Positions 18,035 to 26,021 of a stretch of DNA of 64,000 bases are shown piece after piece. This DNA is from Candidatus Aenigmatarchaeota archaeon (GTDB lineage: Archaea > Aenigmatarchaeota > Aenigmatarchaeia > CG10238-14), in contig JASEGC010000001.1 of NCBI GenBank assembly GCA_030018415.1, positions 62,001-126,000 of the forward strand, given 5' to 3'. Position 1 is the first letter of the stretch; each line of letters begins with the position of its first letter. The notes under the pieces were generated by a model. It was not told the DNA's origin, ran no database searches, and saw nothing but the letters and a program-made list of their open reading frames with translations. The translations under genes and the position numbers were made by a program.

Positions 18035-18064
18035 TTAATACTTTAAGTTAAAACAATGAAAGAT

Positions 18065-19357
18065 TTATTGTTTTCTCTTCATCTTCCTGAAAGGATAATT
18101 CACAGGATTTTTTATCGTAATTTTTTCTGTTCCCCCCTTGCATACTTCATCCGGCAAACAAACATTAAAATCAAGATAAAAGTTCTGATTGTCACAGTTA
18201 GGAGGCAATAAGTTCCTTCTCTGTCTTACATGCCATCTAAGCTGAGTTCTTATGTATCTTTCAAGCAAAGGCGGTGTATTCTTCTTGTTCCATTCTATCA
18301 TCTCTTTCTCGATCTTCTCCCATTTCCATCCCATGTTTCTCAGGAAATTTGGTAGTATAAAGACTGATCTCTTTCTTCCGTCTGAAAGTCCGTTCAAGCA
18401 TTTCAAAATACAAGGTGGGAAGAATTTTTCACTTATTTCTCTAATAATCCTTTTCGGGCCGGTGTAAGGGACTTTCTCTTCTGTTATACCATGCCTTTCT
18501 GACCAGTCTAAAGCTTCAACAACCAATGAGTTAGCATCTTTTAAGTCTATTCTGCGATCTAAAAACTTATCCACCACTTTCACTCTTAGTGGATCAGCAT
18601 CTTCTTTTTTTATCTTATCCAACTTTGAAAACTCGACGGGTAAACTGACCAACAAACTTTTTTCATGTAAGCTGTAAGGCAGGCGGAACATATGCCTAGA
18701 AGCAACCAGCATCGAATCTATCTGAACTATTTTAAGTGGATCTAGACCATCCTTGTCAGTTATCTCAGTTATCGATTTCTTTAATCTTTCTGCGATGGAT
18801 AATGGGTTATCCAGGGCTAAAATATCTTCTTTCAACTGATCTCTGATGTAATCCTTTAAGTACTCTATTATTTTCTGTGGTAGGTCTGGGTAGAGCAGCT
18901 CAGTCTTCTGAAAATTTATTTTTTCTGGGAATGCCTCGAATGGAATGCCTACATGGAATGAATTTCCTCCAGTCAGTTTTATAGAATAGTTTTTGATGCC
19001 ATGATCTCTCAACGCTTCAACCACCAATTTAGTTGCTAGCTTGGCAATCTCGAAATCAGGAACATCGATATCAATTATCAGATCCCAACCTATCCTCAAT
19101 CTATCTAATTCTGGTTTTATCATACCTGATTGTAATGCCATCGGGTTGGACCATCTTTCGACTGATCCATGAAAAGAAACGACCCCCTCCTTAACCATCT
19201 CAAGAATATCATTAGGATAAATTAACATATTCGGCCTCTTACCAAAATTTTCGTTAGAAAAAACTCCGACTACTTCTCTGTATTTAGCTACCTCCAGTAA
19301 AGCTTCCTGCACATCTTTTCTTGAGTAATAATTCCAAACCGGGGAGAAATTTTTCAT
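18065..19357 (-). CDS. priS: monomeric archaeal DNA primase (PriS core fused to PriL-type C-terminus)
   Basis: 430 residues. The N-terminal part is the AEP catalytic core: the catalytic acid pair sits in LIIDIDVPD (about residue 95), followed by KLTGGNSFHVGIPF and, later, DSMLVASRHMFRLPYSLHEK. The C-terminal part matches the Fe-S domain normally on the large subunit: FFPPCILKCLNGL, PPNCDN, VCLPDEVCKG and KNPVNYP provide four or more conserved Cys. A single-chain PriS/PriL is known from Nanoarchaeum equitans and related DPANN. No separate priL is in the window. The enzyme makes primers for both strands. Confidence 0.88.
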   Translation of the reverse strand: MKNFSPVWNYYSRKDVQEALLEVAKYREVVGVFSNENFGKRPNMLIYPNDILEMVKEGVVSFHGSVERWSNPMALQSGMIKPELDRLRIGWDLIIDIDVPDFEIAKLATKLVVEALRDHGIKNYSIKLTGGNSFHVGIPFEAFPEKINFQKTELLYPDLPQKIIEYLKDYIRDQLKEDILALDNPLSIAERLKKSITEITDKDGLDPLKIVQIDSMLVASRHMFRLPYSLHEKSLLVSLPVEFSKLDKIKKEDADPLRVKVVDKFLDRRIDLKDANSLVVEALDWSERHGITEEKVPYTGPKRIIREISEKFFPPCILKCLNGLSDGRKRSVFILPNFLRNMGWKWEKIEKEMIEWNKKNTPPLLERYIRTQLRWHVRQRRNLLPPNCDNQNFYLDFNVCLPDEVCKGGTEKITIKNPVNYPFRKMKRKQ

Positions 19358-19451
19358 AAGTCTATATTGTCCTTAAAAAAATTAATCTTTCCACAACAAC
19401 GAAATAACGAAAATTTAAATTCTTGAAACCTTTAAGTTTGTAGGTGTATCA

Positions 19452-19709
19452 ATGGGACAGATAAAAAACTTGACTATCAAGAACATGGCAAGGAATTTGA
19501 TAGAGAAATATCCAGATAAATTCACGACTGATTATGAGAAGAATAAGGAAGAAATGGAAAAGTTAGTTATCCTGGAATCTAAAAAGATTAGAAACATGAT
19601 TGCTGGTTATATCGTTCATATCATAAGAAAAAGAAGCAGGCCCCAAAAATTTGAGGTTTCTTATCAAGTTAAACAGGTTGATAGAAGAAGGAGACAAAGG
19701 AGACGTTAA
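19452..19709 (+). CDS. rps17e: ribosomal protein S17e
   Basis: 85 residues with the S17e signature: MARNLIEKYPDKFTTDYEKNK, then SKKIRNMIAGYIVHIIRKR. The C-terminus is extremely Arg-rich (DRRRRQRRR). ATG at 19452 follows a short spacer after a TAGGTGT ribosome-binding sequence. It is divergent from the primase gene. Confidence 0.93.
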   Translation: MGQIKNLTIKNMARNLIEKYPDKFTTDYEKNKEEMEKLVILESKKIRNMIAGYIVHIIRKRSRPQKFEVSYQVKQVDRRRRQRRR

Positions 19710-19750
19710 TCCTTGAATAAAAATCAATTTAAATATCGTAATTTAATAAC

Positions 19751-19827
19751 AATTGGGATAGTGATGAATGCATCGTTCCAGCATGATTTAATGATTGCAG
19801 AGAGTAGCTCATGAGCTATCCCCAATT
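19751..19827 (+). ncRNA. candidate structured small RNA
   Basis: A TATA-like box TTTAAATATC (19729-19738) precedes a region closed by AATTGGGATAG (19751-19761) and CTATCCCCAATT (19816-19827). Inside are two or three smaller hairpins, including GATG-AATG-CATC and the perfect palindrome AGCTCATGAGCT. A T-rich tract follows at once. No good ORF covers it and it lacks a T-arm consensus, so it is not a tRNA. A box-C-like GTGATGA is present but no matching CTGA box. Identity unknown. Confidence 0.35.
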
Positions 19828-19836
19828 TTCTAAGAT

Positions 19837-19877
19837 ATCTTGTCGAGGAAGAGGTGTGATAAATATCCTGACAAGAT
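19837..19877 (+). other. stable hairpin between candidate RNA and acdB
   Basis: ATCTTGTC (19837-19844) pairs perfectly with GACAAGAT (19870-19877), and AGGA/TCCT extends the stem inward after a one-base bulge, giving about 12 base pairs. It could be a second domain of the candidate RNA at 19751 or a terminator-like structure for convergent transcription from S17e and acdB. Confidence 0.35.
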
Positions 19878-19991
19878 GAAGAAAAAGTAGACACTGAAGT
19901 TTAATAAAGAAGAACTAAACGTTATCCGTATTATAGTTGTTATCATGAACGATAAGAGGATTGAAAACCAACTTTCCAGGAAGGCATGGGT

Positions 19992-20684
19992 TCACTCGAT
20001 TATTATCCTTGCATCTACTGCTACTGCTCTATCAGGTAAGGCAAATATCGGGTTGATATCTAATTCTCTTATCTCTGGGTTTTCTTCCAACATCTTAGAA
20101 GTCTTCAACAAGATATCTACCAATGCCTTGAAATCAACAGGTTTTTGCCCTCTGTAGCCTTTTAAAATCTTGAAAGCCTTTATCTCCTTTATCATATCTA
20201 TCGCATCTTCTTGTGTTATCGGAACTACACGAAAACTTACATCCTCAAAAATTTCAACAAACACCCCTCCTAGACCAAAGGCAATAGTTTGACCGAAAGT
20301 AGGGTCATACTTGCCACCGACGATGACTTCACGATCGCTCGACAACATCTCTTGTATGAAGAAACCCTCTATGTTAGCTTTAGGTGCATTTTTTTCTATG
20401 TTCTTGATGATTTGATGATATGCTTGAAACAGCTCTTTCTCGTTCTTTATGTTGAGTATCACACCGTTAACATCTGTTTTGTGAATAATCTGAGGAGAAA
20501 CGACTTTTAAAACAACTGGAAAACCAATTCTTTCCACGAATTTTTTTGCTTCTTCTATGCTTTTAACTACCTCTCCTCTTACCAAAGGAATTCCATAGTA
20601 AGCTAGGACTTCTCTCGATTCTAATTCAGTTAAATTGTTTCTTTTGTTTATTTTAATTGTCTTAAAAATTTCTTTTGGGTTCAC
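19992..20684 (-). CDS. acdB: acetate-CoA ligase (ADP-forming), beta subunit
   Basis: 230 residues of the ATP-grasp beta subunit of ADP-forming acyl-CoA synthetase. Visible features: LTELESREVLAYYGIPLVRG at the start, GFPVVLKVVSPQIIHKTDVNGV (nucleotide-binding Lys), FFIQEMLSSDREVIVGGKYDPTFGQ and the C-terminal ELDINPIFAL metal-binding end. The enzyme makes ATP from acyl-CoA, ADP and phosphate, a main energy step in fermentative archaea. The alpha subunit is not in the window, so it must be encoded elsewhere or be missing. Confidence 0.9.
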   Translation of the reverse strand: MNPKEIFKTIKINKRNNLTELESREVLAYYGIPLVRGEVVKSIEEAKKFVERIGFPVVLKVVSPQIIHKTDVNGVILNIKNEKELFQAYHQIIKNIEKNAPKANIEGFFIQEMLSSDREVIVGGKYDPTFGQTIAFGLGGVFVEIFEDVSFRVVPITQEDAIDMIKEIKAFKILKGYRGQKPVDFKALVDILLKTSKMLEENPEIRELDINPIFALPDRAVAVDARIIIE

Positions 20685-20806
20685 ACTATCCTAATTGTGA
20701 ATCTTATTATAAATTTTTTGGAAATTCGTTTAAAATGATTCAAAAGCTTGAATATCGAGGTTTTAAGATATAAATATTTTTATTTTCAACATTCGGACTG
20801 GGGATT

Positions 20807-22441
20807 ATGCTAGAAAATGTAATTCTAAACACGACTGGAGGAACTATTCAATCTAAATATTTTCCTGGAAAGGGTTGGAAACCTGTTAAATTAGATTATG
20901 ATGTTTTGGGGATTAGAGGTTATGAAGTCCCAGTGCATAAAATTATGGATGAGGATAGTGGAAGATTTATAGCAGAATATGGCGATTATATCAGAAATTA
21001 TAAAATAGGACCTACTATAGCAAAACAAGTAGCAGAAGGTTATAATCCAGTAATAACACATGGAACAGATACATTAGCTAAAACTGCAGGTGTTGTGAAT
21101 TACAATCTTTGTGGTAATAATAGAAGAGTGGTATTTACAGGCGCGTTGTACCCACCGGAATTTCCTAATTTTGACGGTGAAGCAAACAGAGGCGATGCTG
21201 TAGTTTTTGCCAAGGAAGGTGATGAATTCTCTGGAACTTTTATTGTCATGGGAGGAAAAGTACTCTATCCTGATATTTGGGGCAAACATAAATACAGACT
21301 TCACGACCCTGCTATTGAAATGCTTCGCCTCGGTGAATTAAAGGGTTTTTTAAGAAAATTGGACTTCGAACTTCATGAACCATCGGATGCAATTGCAAAT
21401 GTTAGTGGAAATAAAGTTTTCATTTGTCAACCTCAGAGACTAGAATACGATGAAACTACTTATCTTAAGGCGGATGGTTACTTTTCAGTCACTTATGGAG
21501 GAGATGGGATAGTTAGACATCTTGACTTTAGAGGAGATAACCCGCCTTACACAGGAAAAGTGGCTGAAATTAACGAGATTTTAAATGAATATGCCAGGTT
21601 GAAGGGTATGGCATGGAATTACCCCGAAAAAAAAGACGAAGCATTGAGCAAGGCTGAAGATATCCTGAGAAGGTTAAGAATTGATAAAAGTATATTAGAT
21701 AAGTTTACTGCATATTGGAAAAAAGATAAATTAAAACCACATTTTGATCCGACAACAAATTTAGGACAAATTCTTATTGCGGATACAGCGAGCGACCCAG
21801 AAGGCTACATACCTGCTGTGAAGGATGAAGTGTGGAAAGGAATAGTGATAAGGGGATTAGGTTTTGGAAATGTGTATATAACTCATAAATGGAAAAAATT
21901 AATGAAAGAAGCGCAATCTCGTAATGTTCCTGTCGTTATAGTGACCGACGAAGGTATAATAACATCGAAGGAATACGAAGTCTCTCGACCGTCTTATGAT
22001 AAATACAGGGCAAATCATTCCGGTACCTTAAACGCAGAAGAAGCTCAAATCAGGGTAGCAACAGGAATAGGCGATGAATTTAAAGTAAGACTCATATCAA
22101 AAGTAGCAGAGATTTTCAGAGTGAAGCCTTTGGATGTGTTCAGTGCATTTTACGTACCAGGGTCACTGTTTAAAGATGCTGAACAAAGGGCTGAGTGGGA
22201 AAGAGTACATAAATACTCAACTAATCCTGATATAGCAGTTTCCCCATTGTTTGAATATGAAGAGAAGATTATGCTATCGGCTTTAAATCACGCATACGTC
22301 TTAGGGACGATGAAGAAGTATAAAATAAAAAGAGTAAGAGAATTCGAACGTATTGTATTAAAGGAACAACTACCACGACCAAGTTTATGGGATTCGTTTA
22401 GAAATCGTTTGCCATTAATGATTAGGGATAAGGTCGTGTAA
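20807..22441 (+). CDS. asparaginase/GatD-family amidohydrolase with large extension
   Basis: 544 residues, far longer than type I asparaginases (about 330). The catalytic Thr motif NTTGGTIQS lies at residues 8-16 and the second motif ITHGTDTLAKTAG near 83; FTGALYPP follows. The second half has GIVIRGLGFGNV and VPVVIVTDEG, typical of the C-terminal asparaginase domain, but a helical insertion of about 60-80 residues (DEALSKAEDILRRL...) and a long C-terminal tail are added. It lacks the N-terminal domain of GatD. The 3' end overlaps by 20 nt the convergent asparagine-synthetase-like gene, placing Asn hydrolysis and synthesis back to back. Confidence 0.75.
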   Translation: MLENVILNTTGGTIQSKYFPGKGWKPVKLDYDVLGIRGYEVPVHKIMDEDSGRFIAEYGDYIRNYKIGPTIAKQVAEGYNPVITHGTDTLAKTAGVVNYNLCGNNRRVVFTGALYPPEFPNFDGEANRGDAVVFAKEGDEFSGTFIVMGGKVLYPDIWGKHKYRLHDPAIEMLRLGELKGFLRKLDFELHEPSDAIANVSGNKVFICQPQRLEYDETTYLKADGYFSVTYGGDGIVRHLDFRGDNPPYTGKVAEINEILNEYARLKGMAWNYPEKKDEALSKAEDILRRLRIDKSILDKFTAYWKKDKLKPHFDPTTNLGQILIADTASDPEGYIPAVKDEVWKGIVIRGLGFGNVYITHKWKKLMKEAQSRNVPVVIVTDEGIITSKEYEVSRPSYDKYRANHSGTLNAEEAQIRVATGIGDEFKVRLISKVAEIFRVKPLDVFSAFYVPGSLFKDAEQRAEWERVHKYSTNPDIAVSPLFEYEEKIMLSALNHAYVLGTMKKYKIKRVREFERIVLKEQLPRPSLWDSFRNRLPLMIRDKVV

Positions 22442-23450
22442 AAGGAACCCTTGGAAATAGACTTACTTTTGTAATATCTTCCAAACCGGTGACATACTGC
22501 AGAGCTCTTTCAATACCCATTCCAAAACCTGCATGTGGAATATCATAATTCCTTAGGTCCACATACCATCTGTAAAAGTTAAAAGGTAAATGATGTTTTT
22601 CTATTCTCTCTGATAATAACTTCATGTCTGTAATCTTTTCAGTACCTGTAGCTACTTCTCCAGCGTATGGTGCAAACATATCATAAGATAACGTTATATC
22701 TTTTCTCTTTGGATCAGGTTGCGTGTAGAATGGTCTTATTTTTTCAGGCAAGTGAGTAACAAAAAAAGGAGCTTCGTATTCTTTACATAATGTTTCTACT
22801 AACTCGTATGCCAAGCTTTCACCCCATTCGATTTTAATTTTTTTTCCTTCCTTACTCCTATTTTTAGAAAATTCTACTACCTCATCATAACTTATTCTTT
22901 TAAGGGGGATTTTGAAATTAAGTTTTTCTACATCTCTTCCCAAAATATCTAATTCCTTACGATTTTCTTCGATAACTCTCTGAACCCCTACAGAGAACAT
23001 GCGCTCATTCAAACTCATTATGTCTTCTAAATCAGAATGTCCTTTCTCAACTTCAAGAGAGTAAAACTCTGCTAAATGTCTTTTGTCTTGTAATCTCTCC
23101 CTCCTATAAGTTGGAGTAAGGCTAAAAACTTTTTTAAATGAGGAAACAGAAACGAGTGCCTCAAGATATGGTTGTGCAGTTTGAGACAAATGCGCAAGAT
23201 CTTCATAGTAGTGAAAAGTAAATAAAGTTGCAGTGTCTTCCCCAGCCATTAAAGTGATCGTGGGGGACCAAACTTCTCTGAATCCTTCACTTCTCAAATA
23301 ATTACGCATGGCATTTATAGCGGTATCTGCGATGATTCTTATCGCTTCTTGTTCGGGTTCTCCTAGTTGCAAATGTCTGTGTTCAGGGAGAGAAGTATCT
23401 ATCTTATATGGATAAGCAACAGTACTTTTTTCATTCATAGATAACCACAT
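22422..23450 (-). CDS. AsnRS-related asparagine synthetase (AS-AR type)
   Basis: 342 residues with the catalytic core of class IIb Asp/Asn-tRNA synthetases but no N-terminal OB anticodon-binding domain. Motif 2 is FSLTPTYRRERLQDKRHLAEFYSLE (key residues RRER and HLAEF), and motif 3 is GFGMGIERALQYVTG. Archaeal AsnRS paralogues lacking the OB fold were shown to be asparagine synthetases that amidate Asp. That role is likely here, next to an asparaginase. A degraded true AsnRS is the alternative. The ATG at 23438 is another possible start. Confidence 0.75.
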   Translation of the reverse strand: MWLSMNEKSTVAYPYKIDTSLPEHRHLQLGEPEQEAIRIIADTAINAMRNYLRSEGFREVWSPTITLMAGEDTATLFTFHYYEDLAHLSQTAQPYLEALVSVSSFKKVFSLTPTYRRERLQDKRHLAEFYSLEVEKGHSDLEDIMSLNERMFSVGVQRVIEENRKELDILGRDVEKLNFKIPLKRISYDEVVEFSKNRSKEGKKIKIEWGESLAYELVETLCKEYEAPFFVTHLPEKIRPFYTQPDPKRKDITLSYDMFAPYAGEVATGTEKITDMKLLSERIEKHHLPFNFYRWYVDLRNYDIPHAGFGMGIERALQYVTGLEDITKVSLFPRVPFTRPYP

Positions 23451-23538
23451 TCTTTCCAGTAGAGTAAAGTTTTATTATGAAGTAAAGTATAAATGTTTTT
23501 TCCTCTGATTCTGATTTTTTTTCAATCAATAAAACGCA

Positions 23539-24018
23539 TTACACTGGTTTCCTCAGATACACATCTGGAGACTCTTTTGCCGTTACCCAAGCATCACAAG
23601 TCAAAGTCCTTCCAACTCCCCTTATCATCCTTAGTCTATCAATGACAAAGTTCCCTATGTCCTTTATGGTTTTTCCTCTAGCTTTTATGAGAATATCCCA
23701 CTCTCCTGCGATTATATGAACTTCCATAACGCCTGGGATCTGCGATATCTTCTTGGCTATTTCTCTTTGGGATAGAGGTTCGTAATCCGGGCCGTGAAAA
23801 TATTCCATCCTGACTAGGATGAAAGCTATCGCCTCATTACCTGTCTTATCAGGATCGAGAATAGCTTTATACCCTTTTATCACACCTTCTTTCTCCAGTT
23901 TTTTCATCCTATCATAAACTGTAGTTATCGACATACTCAATTTTCTAGCTAATTTCTTCAGACTCTGTCTACAATCCTTTTGAAGTTCTTCCAAGAGTAA
24001 TATATCCTTTTCATCCAT
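23539..24018 (-). CDS. Lrp/AsnC family transcription regulator
   Basis: 159 residues. N-terminal helix-turn-helix (LARKLSMSITTVYDRMKKLEKEGVIKGYKAIL) followed by the RAM ligand-binding domain (AIAFILVRMEY, VMEVHIIAGEWDILIKARG, GVGRTLTCDAWV). Such proteins form dimers or octamers and sense amino acids. Start 24018 has GGAGG about 7 nt upstream. A 15-bp palindrome in its own leader suggests autoregulation, and the asparagine genes downstream on the same strand are natural targets. Confidence 0.92.
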   Translation of the reverse strand: MDEKDILLLEELQKDCRQSLKKLARKLSMSITTVYDRMKKLEKEGVIKGYKAILDPDKTGNEAIAFILVRMEYFHGPDYEPLSQREIAKKISQIPGVMEVHIIAGEWDILIKARGKTIKDIGNFVIDRLRMIRGVGRTLTCDAWVTAKESPDVYLRKPV

Positions 24019-24035
24019 ATTTTAACCTCCACATA

Positions 24036-24058
24036 ATTTTCCGAAAAATTTTCGGATT
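24036..24058 (-). promoter_or_regulatory. palindromic operator in the Lrp gene leader
   Basis: CCGAAAA-A-TTTTCGG at 24041-24055 is a perfect inverted repeat about 23-37 bp upstream of the Lrp start, between the probable TATA region and the ribosome-binding site. Placement and symmetry fit an operator through which the regulator could block its own transcription. Confidence 0.55.
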
Positions 24059-24142
24059 TATCATAAATTATACTATAAAATTGATAAACTTTTCTTTATT
24101 TTCTGAAAAACATATTTATAAGGGAGAATTCATAAATCAAAG

Positions 24143-24205
24143 AAACTGGGAAAGGGACAAACCCAGAGAGGTGTTCCGTTCCATCGCGTCCTCCTTTCCC
24201 AGTTT
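24143..24205 (+). ncRNA. 13-bp stem-loop leader or small RNA
   Basis: AAACTGGGAAAGG (24143-24155) is the exact reverse complement of CCTTTCCCAGTTT (24193-24205), enclosing a GC-richer 37-nt loop. A TATA box TTTATAAG (24115-24122) lies about 25 nt before the 5' arm, so transcription should begin at the stem. TTTTATCTT follows the 3' arm. It may be an independent structured RNA or the 5' leader of the zinc-finger microprotein at 24217. Confidence 0.5.
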
Positions 24206-24216
24206 TATCTTAAAAG

Positions 24217-24357
24217 GTGAAATTATTGGACGGTACATGGTATCCAGCAAAGAAAACGATAAACTATATAGTCTGTCCATCCTGCAAGCAATTAGTGAAG
24301 GGAGAAGATATAATCAAAGGAAAAAATGAAATTTGTCGGAGATGTGCAGAGATTTAA
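24217..24357 (+). CDS. 46-aa zinc-finger microprotein
   Basis: A short ORF starting GTG at 24217 encodes a product with two knuckles, VCPSCKQ and EICRRCAE, 18 residues apart, a plausible single zinc site. Codons before it are MKLLDGTWYPAKK. No strong ribosome-binding site is seen except the AAAAGG just before the GTG. It lies directly downstream of the 24143 stem-loop and overlaps the end of the convergent membrane-protein gene by 4 nt. Function unknown. Confidence 0.5.
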   Translation: MKLLDGTWYPAKKTINYIVCPSCKQLVKGEDIIKGKNEICRRCAEI

Positions 24358-24965
24358 TGTTTTGACTTCTTCTTCACAATTCTTCCGATTACTCTATCTT
24401 CGATAAAATCGAGATGTCTTTTTTTATCCAAGTAAGCTAAAACCAACAAGCCAAATATTCCCACGTAAAAGATCAATTCAATACCGATGCCTACCGAAGA
24501 TAACATAGCCTTAGCTGTGCCCCCAACTATTGCCAACAGGAAAGTACGGGGAAATGCTCCGATGACAGTAGCTAAAAAATAGTTTTTAAATTTTAATCCT
24601 GTAATGCCGGATGTATAGCTTATTAAATCAAACGGCATGACTGGTATCAACCTCGTCAAGAGTATCGCCCACATCCCATTCCTTTCAATCCACCCATCCA
24701 AAGCATCAATCCATTTCTTCCTTACGAGTTTGGTGATGATAGGCTTGCCACCAACCCTTGCTATGTAAAATGCGATTACAGAACCTATGATCATACCAAG
24801 ACTTCCAAAAATAACTATATCCAGAACTCTCATTCCTAACGCTCCAGAAAACATCAACAATACCTCTGAGGATATTGGTGCTATGATCGTCTGAATGATC
24901 ATCACTACCAACAAACCTAGAGATCCGTAGGATCGGATGAATGAGTTGAGAAATCCTTCAATCAA
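24354..24965 (-). CDS. VTT/DedA-type membrane protein (SNARE-associated family)
   Basis: 203 residues with about five hydrophobic segments. The family signature lies in the middle: GSVIAFYIARVGGKPIITKL followed by ILLTRLIPVMPFDLISYTSGI and FLLAIVGG. These belong to the TVP38/TMEM64/DedA superfamily, thought to move lipids or act in membrane homeostasis. The C-terminus is basic and cytoplasmic (KKRHLDFIEDRVIGRIVKKKSKH). Confidence 0.85.
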   Translation of the reverse strand: MIEGFLNSFIRSYGSLGLLVVMIIQTIIAPISSEVLLMFSGALGMRVLDIVIFGSLGMIIGSVIAFYIARVGGKPIITKLVRKKWIDALDGWIERNGMWAILLTRLIPVMPFDLISYTSGITGLKFKNYFLATVIGAFPRTFLLAIVGGTAKAMLSSVGIGIELIFYVGIFGLLVLAYLDKKRHLDFIEDRVIGRIVKKKSKH

Positions 24966-25002
24966 TTTACCCCCCTTAATAAAGTCATTTTATTTTTTTA
25001 AA

Positions 25003-25121
25003 TAGCCCCGGCCAGATTCGAACTGACGTCTGAAGGTATCCCCCGTAGTGACCAGAGCCTTGTAGAAACTTTCTATGCTTGACCACTACATTCCGTGAAG
25101 GTTTATCTTCTCCACGGGGCT
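25003..25121 (-). tRNA. tRNA-Gln(CTG) with three micro-introns
   Basis: Removing three insertions yields a normal tRNA-Gln: acceptor AGCCCCG/CGGGGCT, D arm GTG-TAG...CAT, anticodon stem GAAGG/CCTTC, loop CTCTGGA, T arm GTCAG-TTCGAAT-CTGGC. Intron 1 (21 nt, 25091-25111) is at 10/11 in the D stem with BHB core CCGT/ACGG, bulges GG|A and AA|T, inner stem GAAG/CTTC. Intron 2 (11 nt, 25060-25070) is at 29/30 with a weaker core ATAG/CTAC. Intron 3 (14 nt, 25038-25051) is at 37/38 with core CTCT/GGGG. AGCCCCGTG is repeated 11 nt upstream, so the 5' end could also be read at 25132. Confidence 0.85.
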
Positions 25122-25172
25122 GTCACGGGGCTATCGTTCCAATATATTGTTTAACTCTTTATAAATCGTATG

Positions 25173-25409
25173 CTATCTACTTACTTCTTTCATCCCTTTC
25201 TGCGTGATCGCAAAAGTTGTTTCACACGCGTAAAGTGGTGTTATTAAGCCGTTCTGAGTCAACATTCTTGTTATGTTATCCACAACATCCCTTGGGTCTT
25301 CTGGGTTCACGTCACCCTTTATCAACTCGATTAGCTCACTCTTTCTAGCGACTAAAACTTCTCCCATTCTTTCTAGGATCTTTCTCATTATCTTTTCTCT
25401 TTCCATCAT
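25173..25409 (-). CDS. 78-aa predicted DNA-binding-like protein
   Basis: Small helical protein whose second half (DVVDNITRMLTQNGLITPLYACETTFAITQKG, key TQNGLI...TQKG) resembles a winged-helix recognition helix and wing. It overlaps the upstream DJ-1 gene by 4 nt (ATGA type), so the two are translationally coupled. No named family recognised. Confidence 0.55.
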   Translation of the reverse strand: MMEREKIMRKILERMGEVLVARKSELIELIKGDVNPEDPRDVVDNITRMLTQNGLITPLYACETTFAITQKGMKEVSR

Positions 25410-25945
25410 GCTACCAACTCTTTCCTCAACTTCTGAGCCTTATCTGGACCTAAAAGTTTCTCGACGATTTTCAGGGCAAACTCCATCGCAGTTCCAGCAG
25501 CTTGCGATGTTATTATGCTTCCGTCGATGACAACAGGCTTATCCCTTGGATATGACAAATATTTCTCCATCCCTGGATAAATAGTTGCTCTCTTATTGTC
25601 CAACAATCCATGCTTCGATAATATCAAAGGAGCTGCACAGATCGCTCCTATGAGTTTATTCTGCGCGTTAAAACTCTTGAGTATTTCTATGAGTTTGGCA
25701 CTCTTTCCCAAGTTTATGTAGCCAGGATCTCCTCCTGGAAGGATTACAACCTCGTATTCTTCGGGAAAAATCTGACTTAACCTCTTGTCGACTATAACTT
25801 TAATACCATGAGCCCCCTCGATCACTGAACCAACTATGCCAACAGTATCAACTTGGATACCAGCCCTCCTCAAGACATCGACAACGGTAAAAGCTTCCAC
25901 TTCCTCGAACCCTTGTGCCAAAGGAACCATAACTTTCATGTTCAT
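25406..25945 (-). CDS. DJ-1/PfpI family protein
   Basis: 179 residues of the DJ-1/ThiJ/PfpI superfamily. The nucleophile elbow is GAICAAPLILSKHG with Cys near residue 106; the acidic partner lies in GFEEVEAFTVVDVLRRAG, and VVILPGGDPGY forms the oxyanion region. Members are deglycases, chaperones or peptidases; the substrate is not predictable. It is coupled to the 78-aa gene. A second, more distant DJ-1-like gene is at 45249. Confidence 0.88.
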   Translation of the reverse strand: MNMKVMVPLAQGFEEVEAFTVVDVLRRAGIQVDTVGIVGSVIEGAHGIKVIVDKRLSQIFPEEYEVVILPGGDPGYINLGKSAKLIEILKSFNAQNKLIGAICAAPLILSKHGLLDNKRATIYPGMEKYLSYPRDKPVVIDGSIITSQAAGTAMEFALKIVEKLLGPDKAQKLRKELVA

Positions 25946-26021
25946 TCCTCCTTTTCGTTTTTTTTAAAAACAAAAAACATTAAAAATACAATAGTTATAT
26001 TTTAACGTTTAAAGCTAATAA

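Noticed and set aside
19751-19830. C/D box small RNA
   Set aside because: A GTGATGA is present but no CTGA box at suitable spacing.
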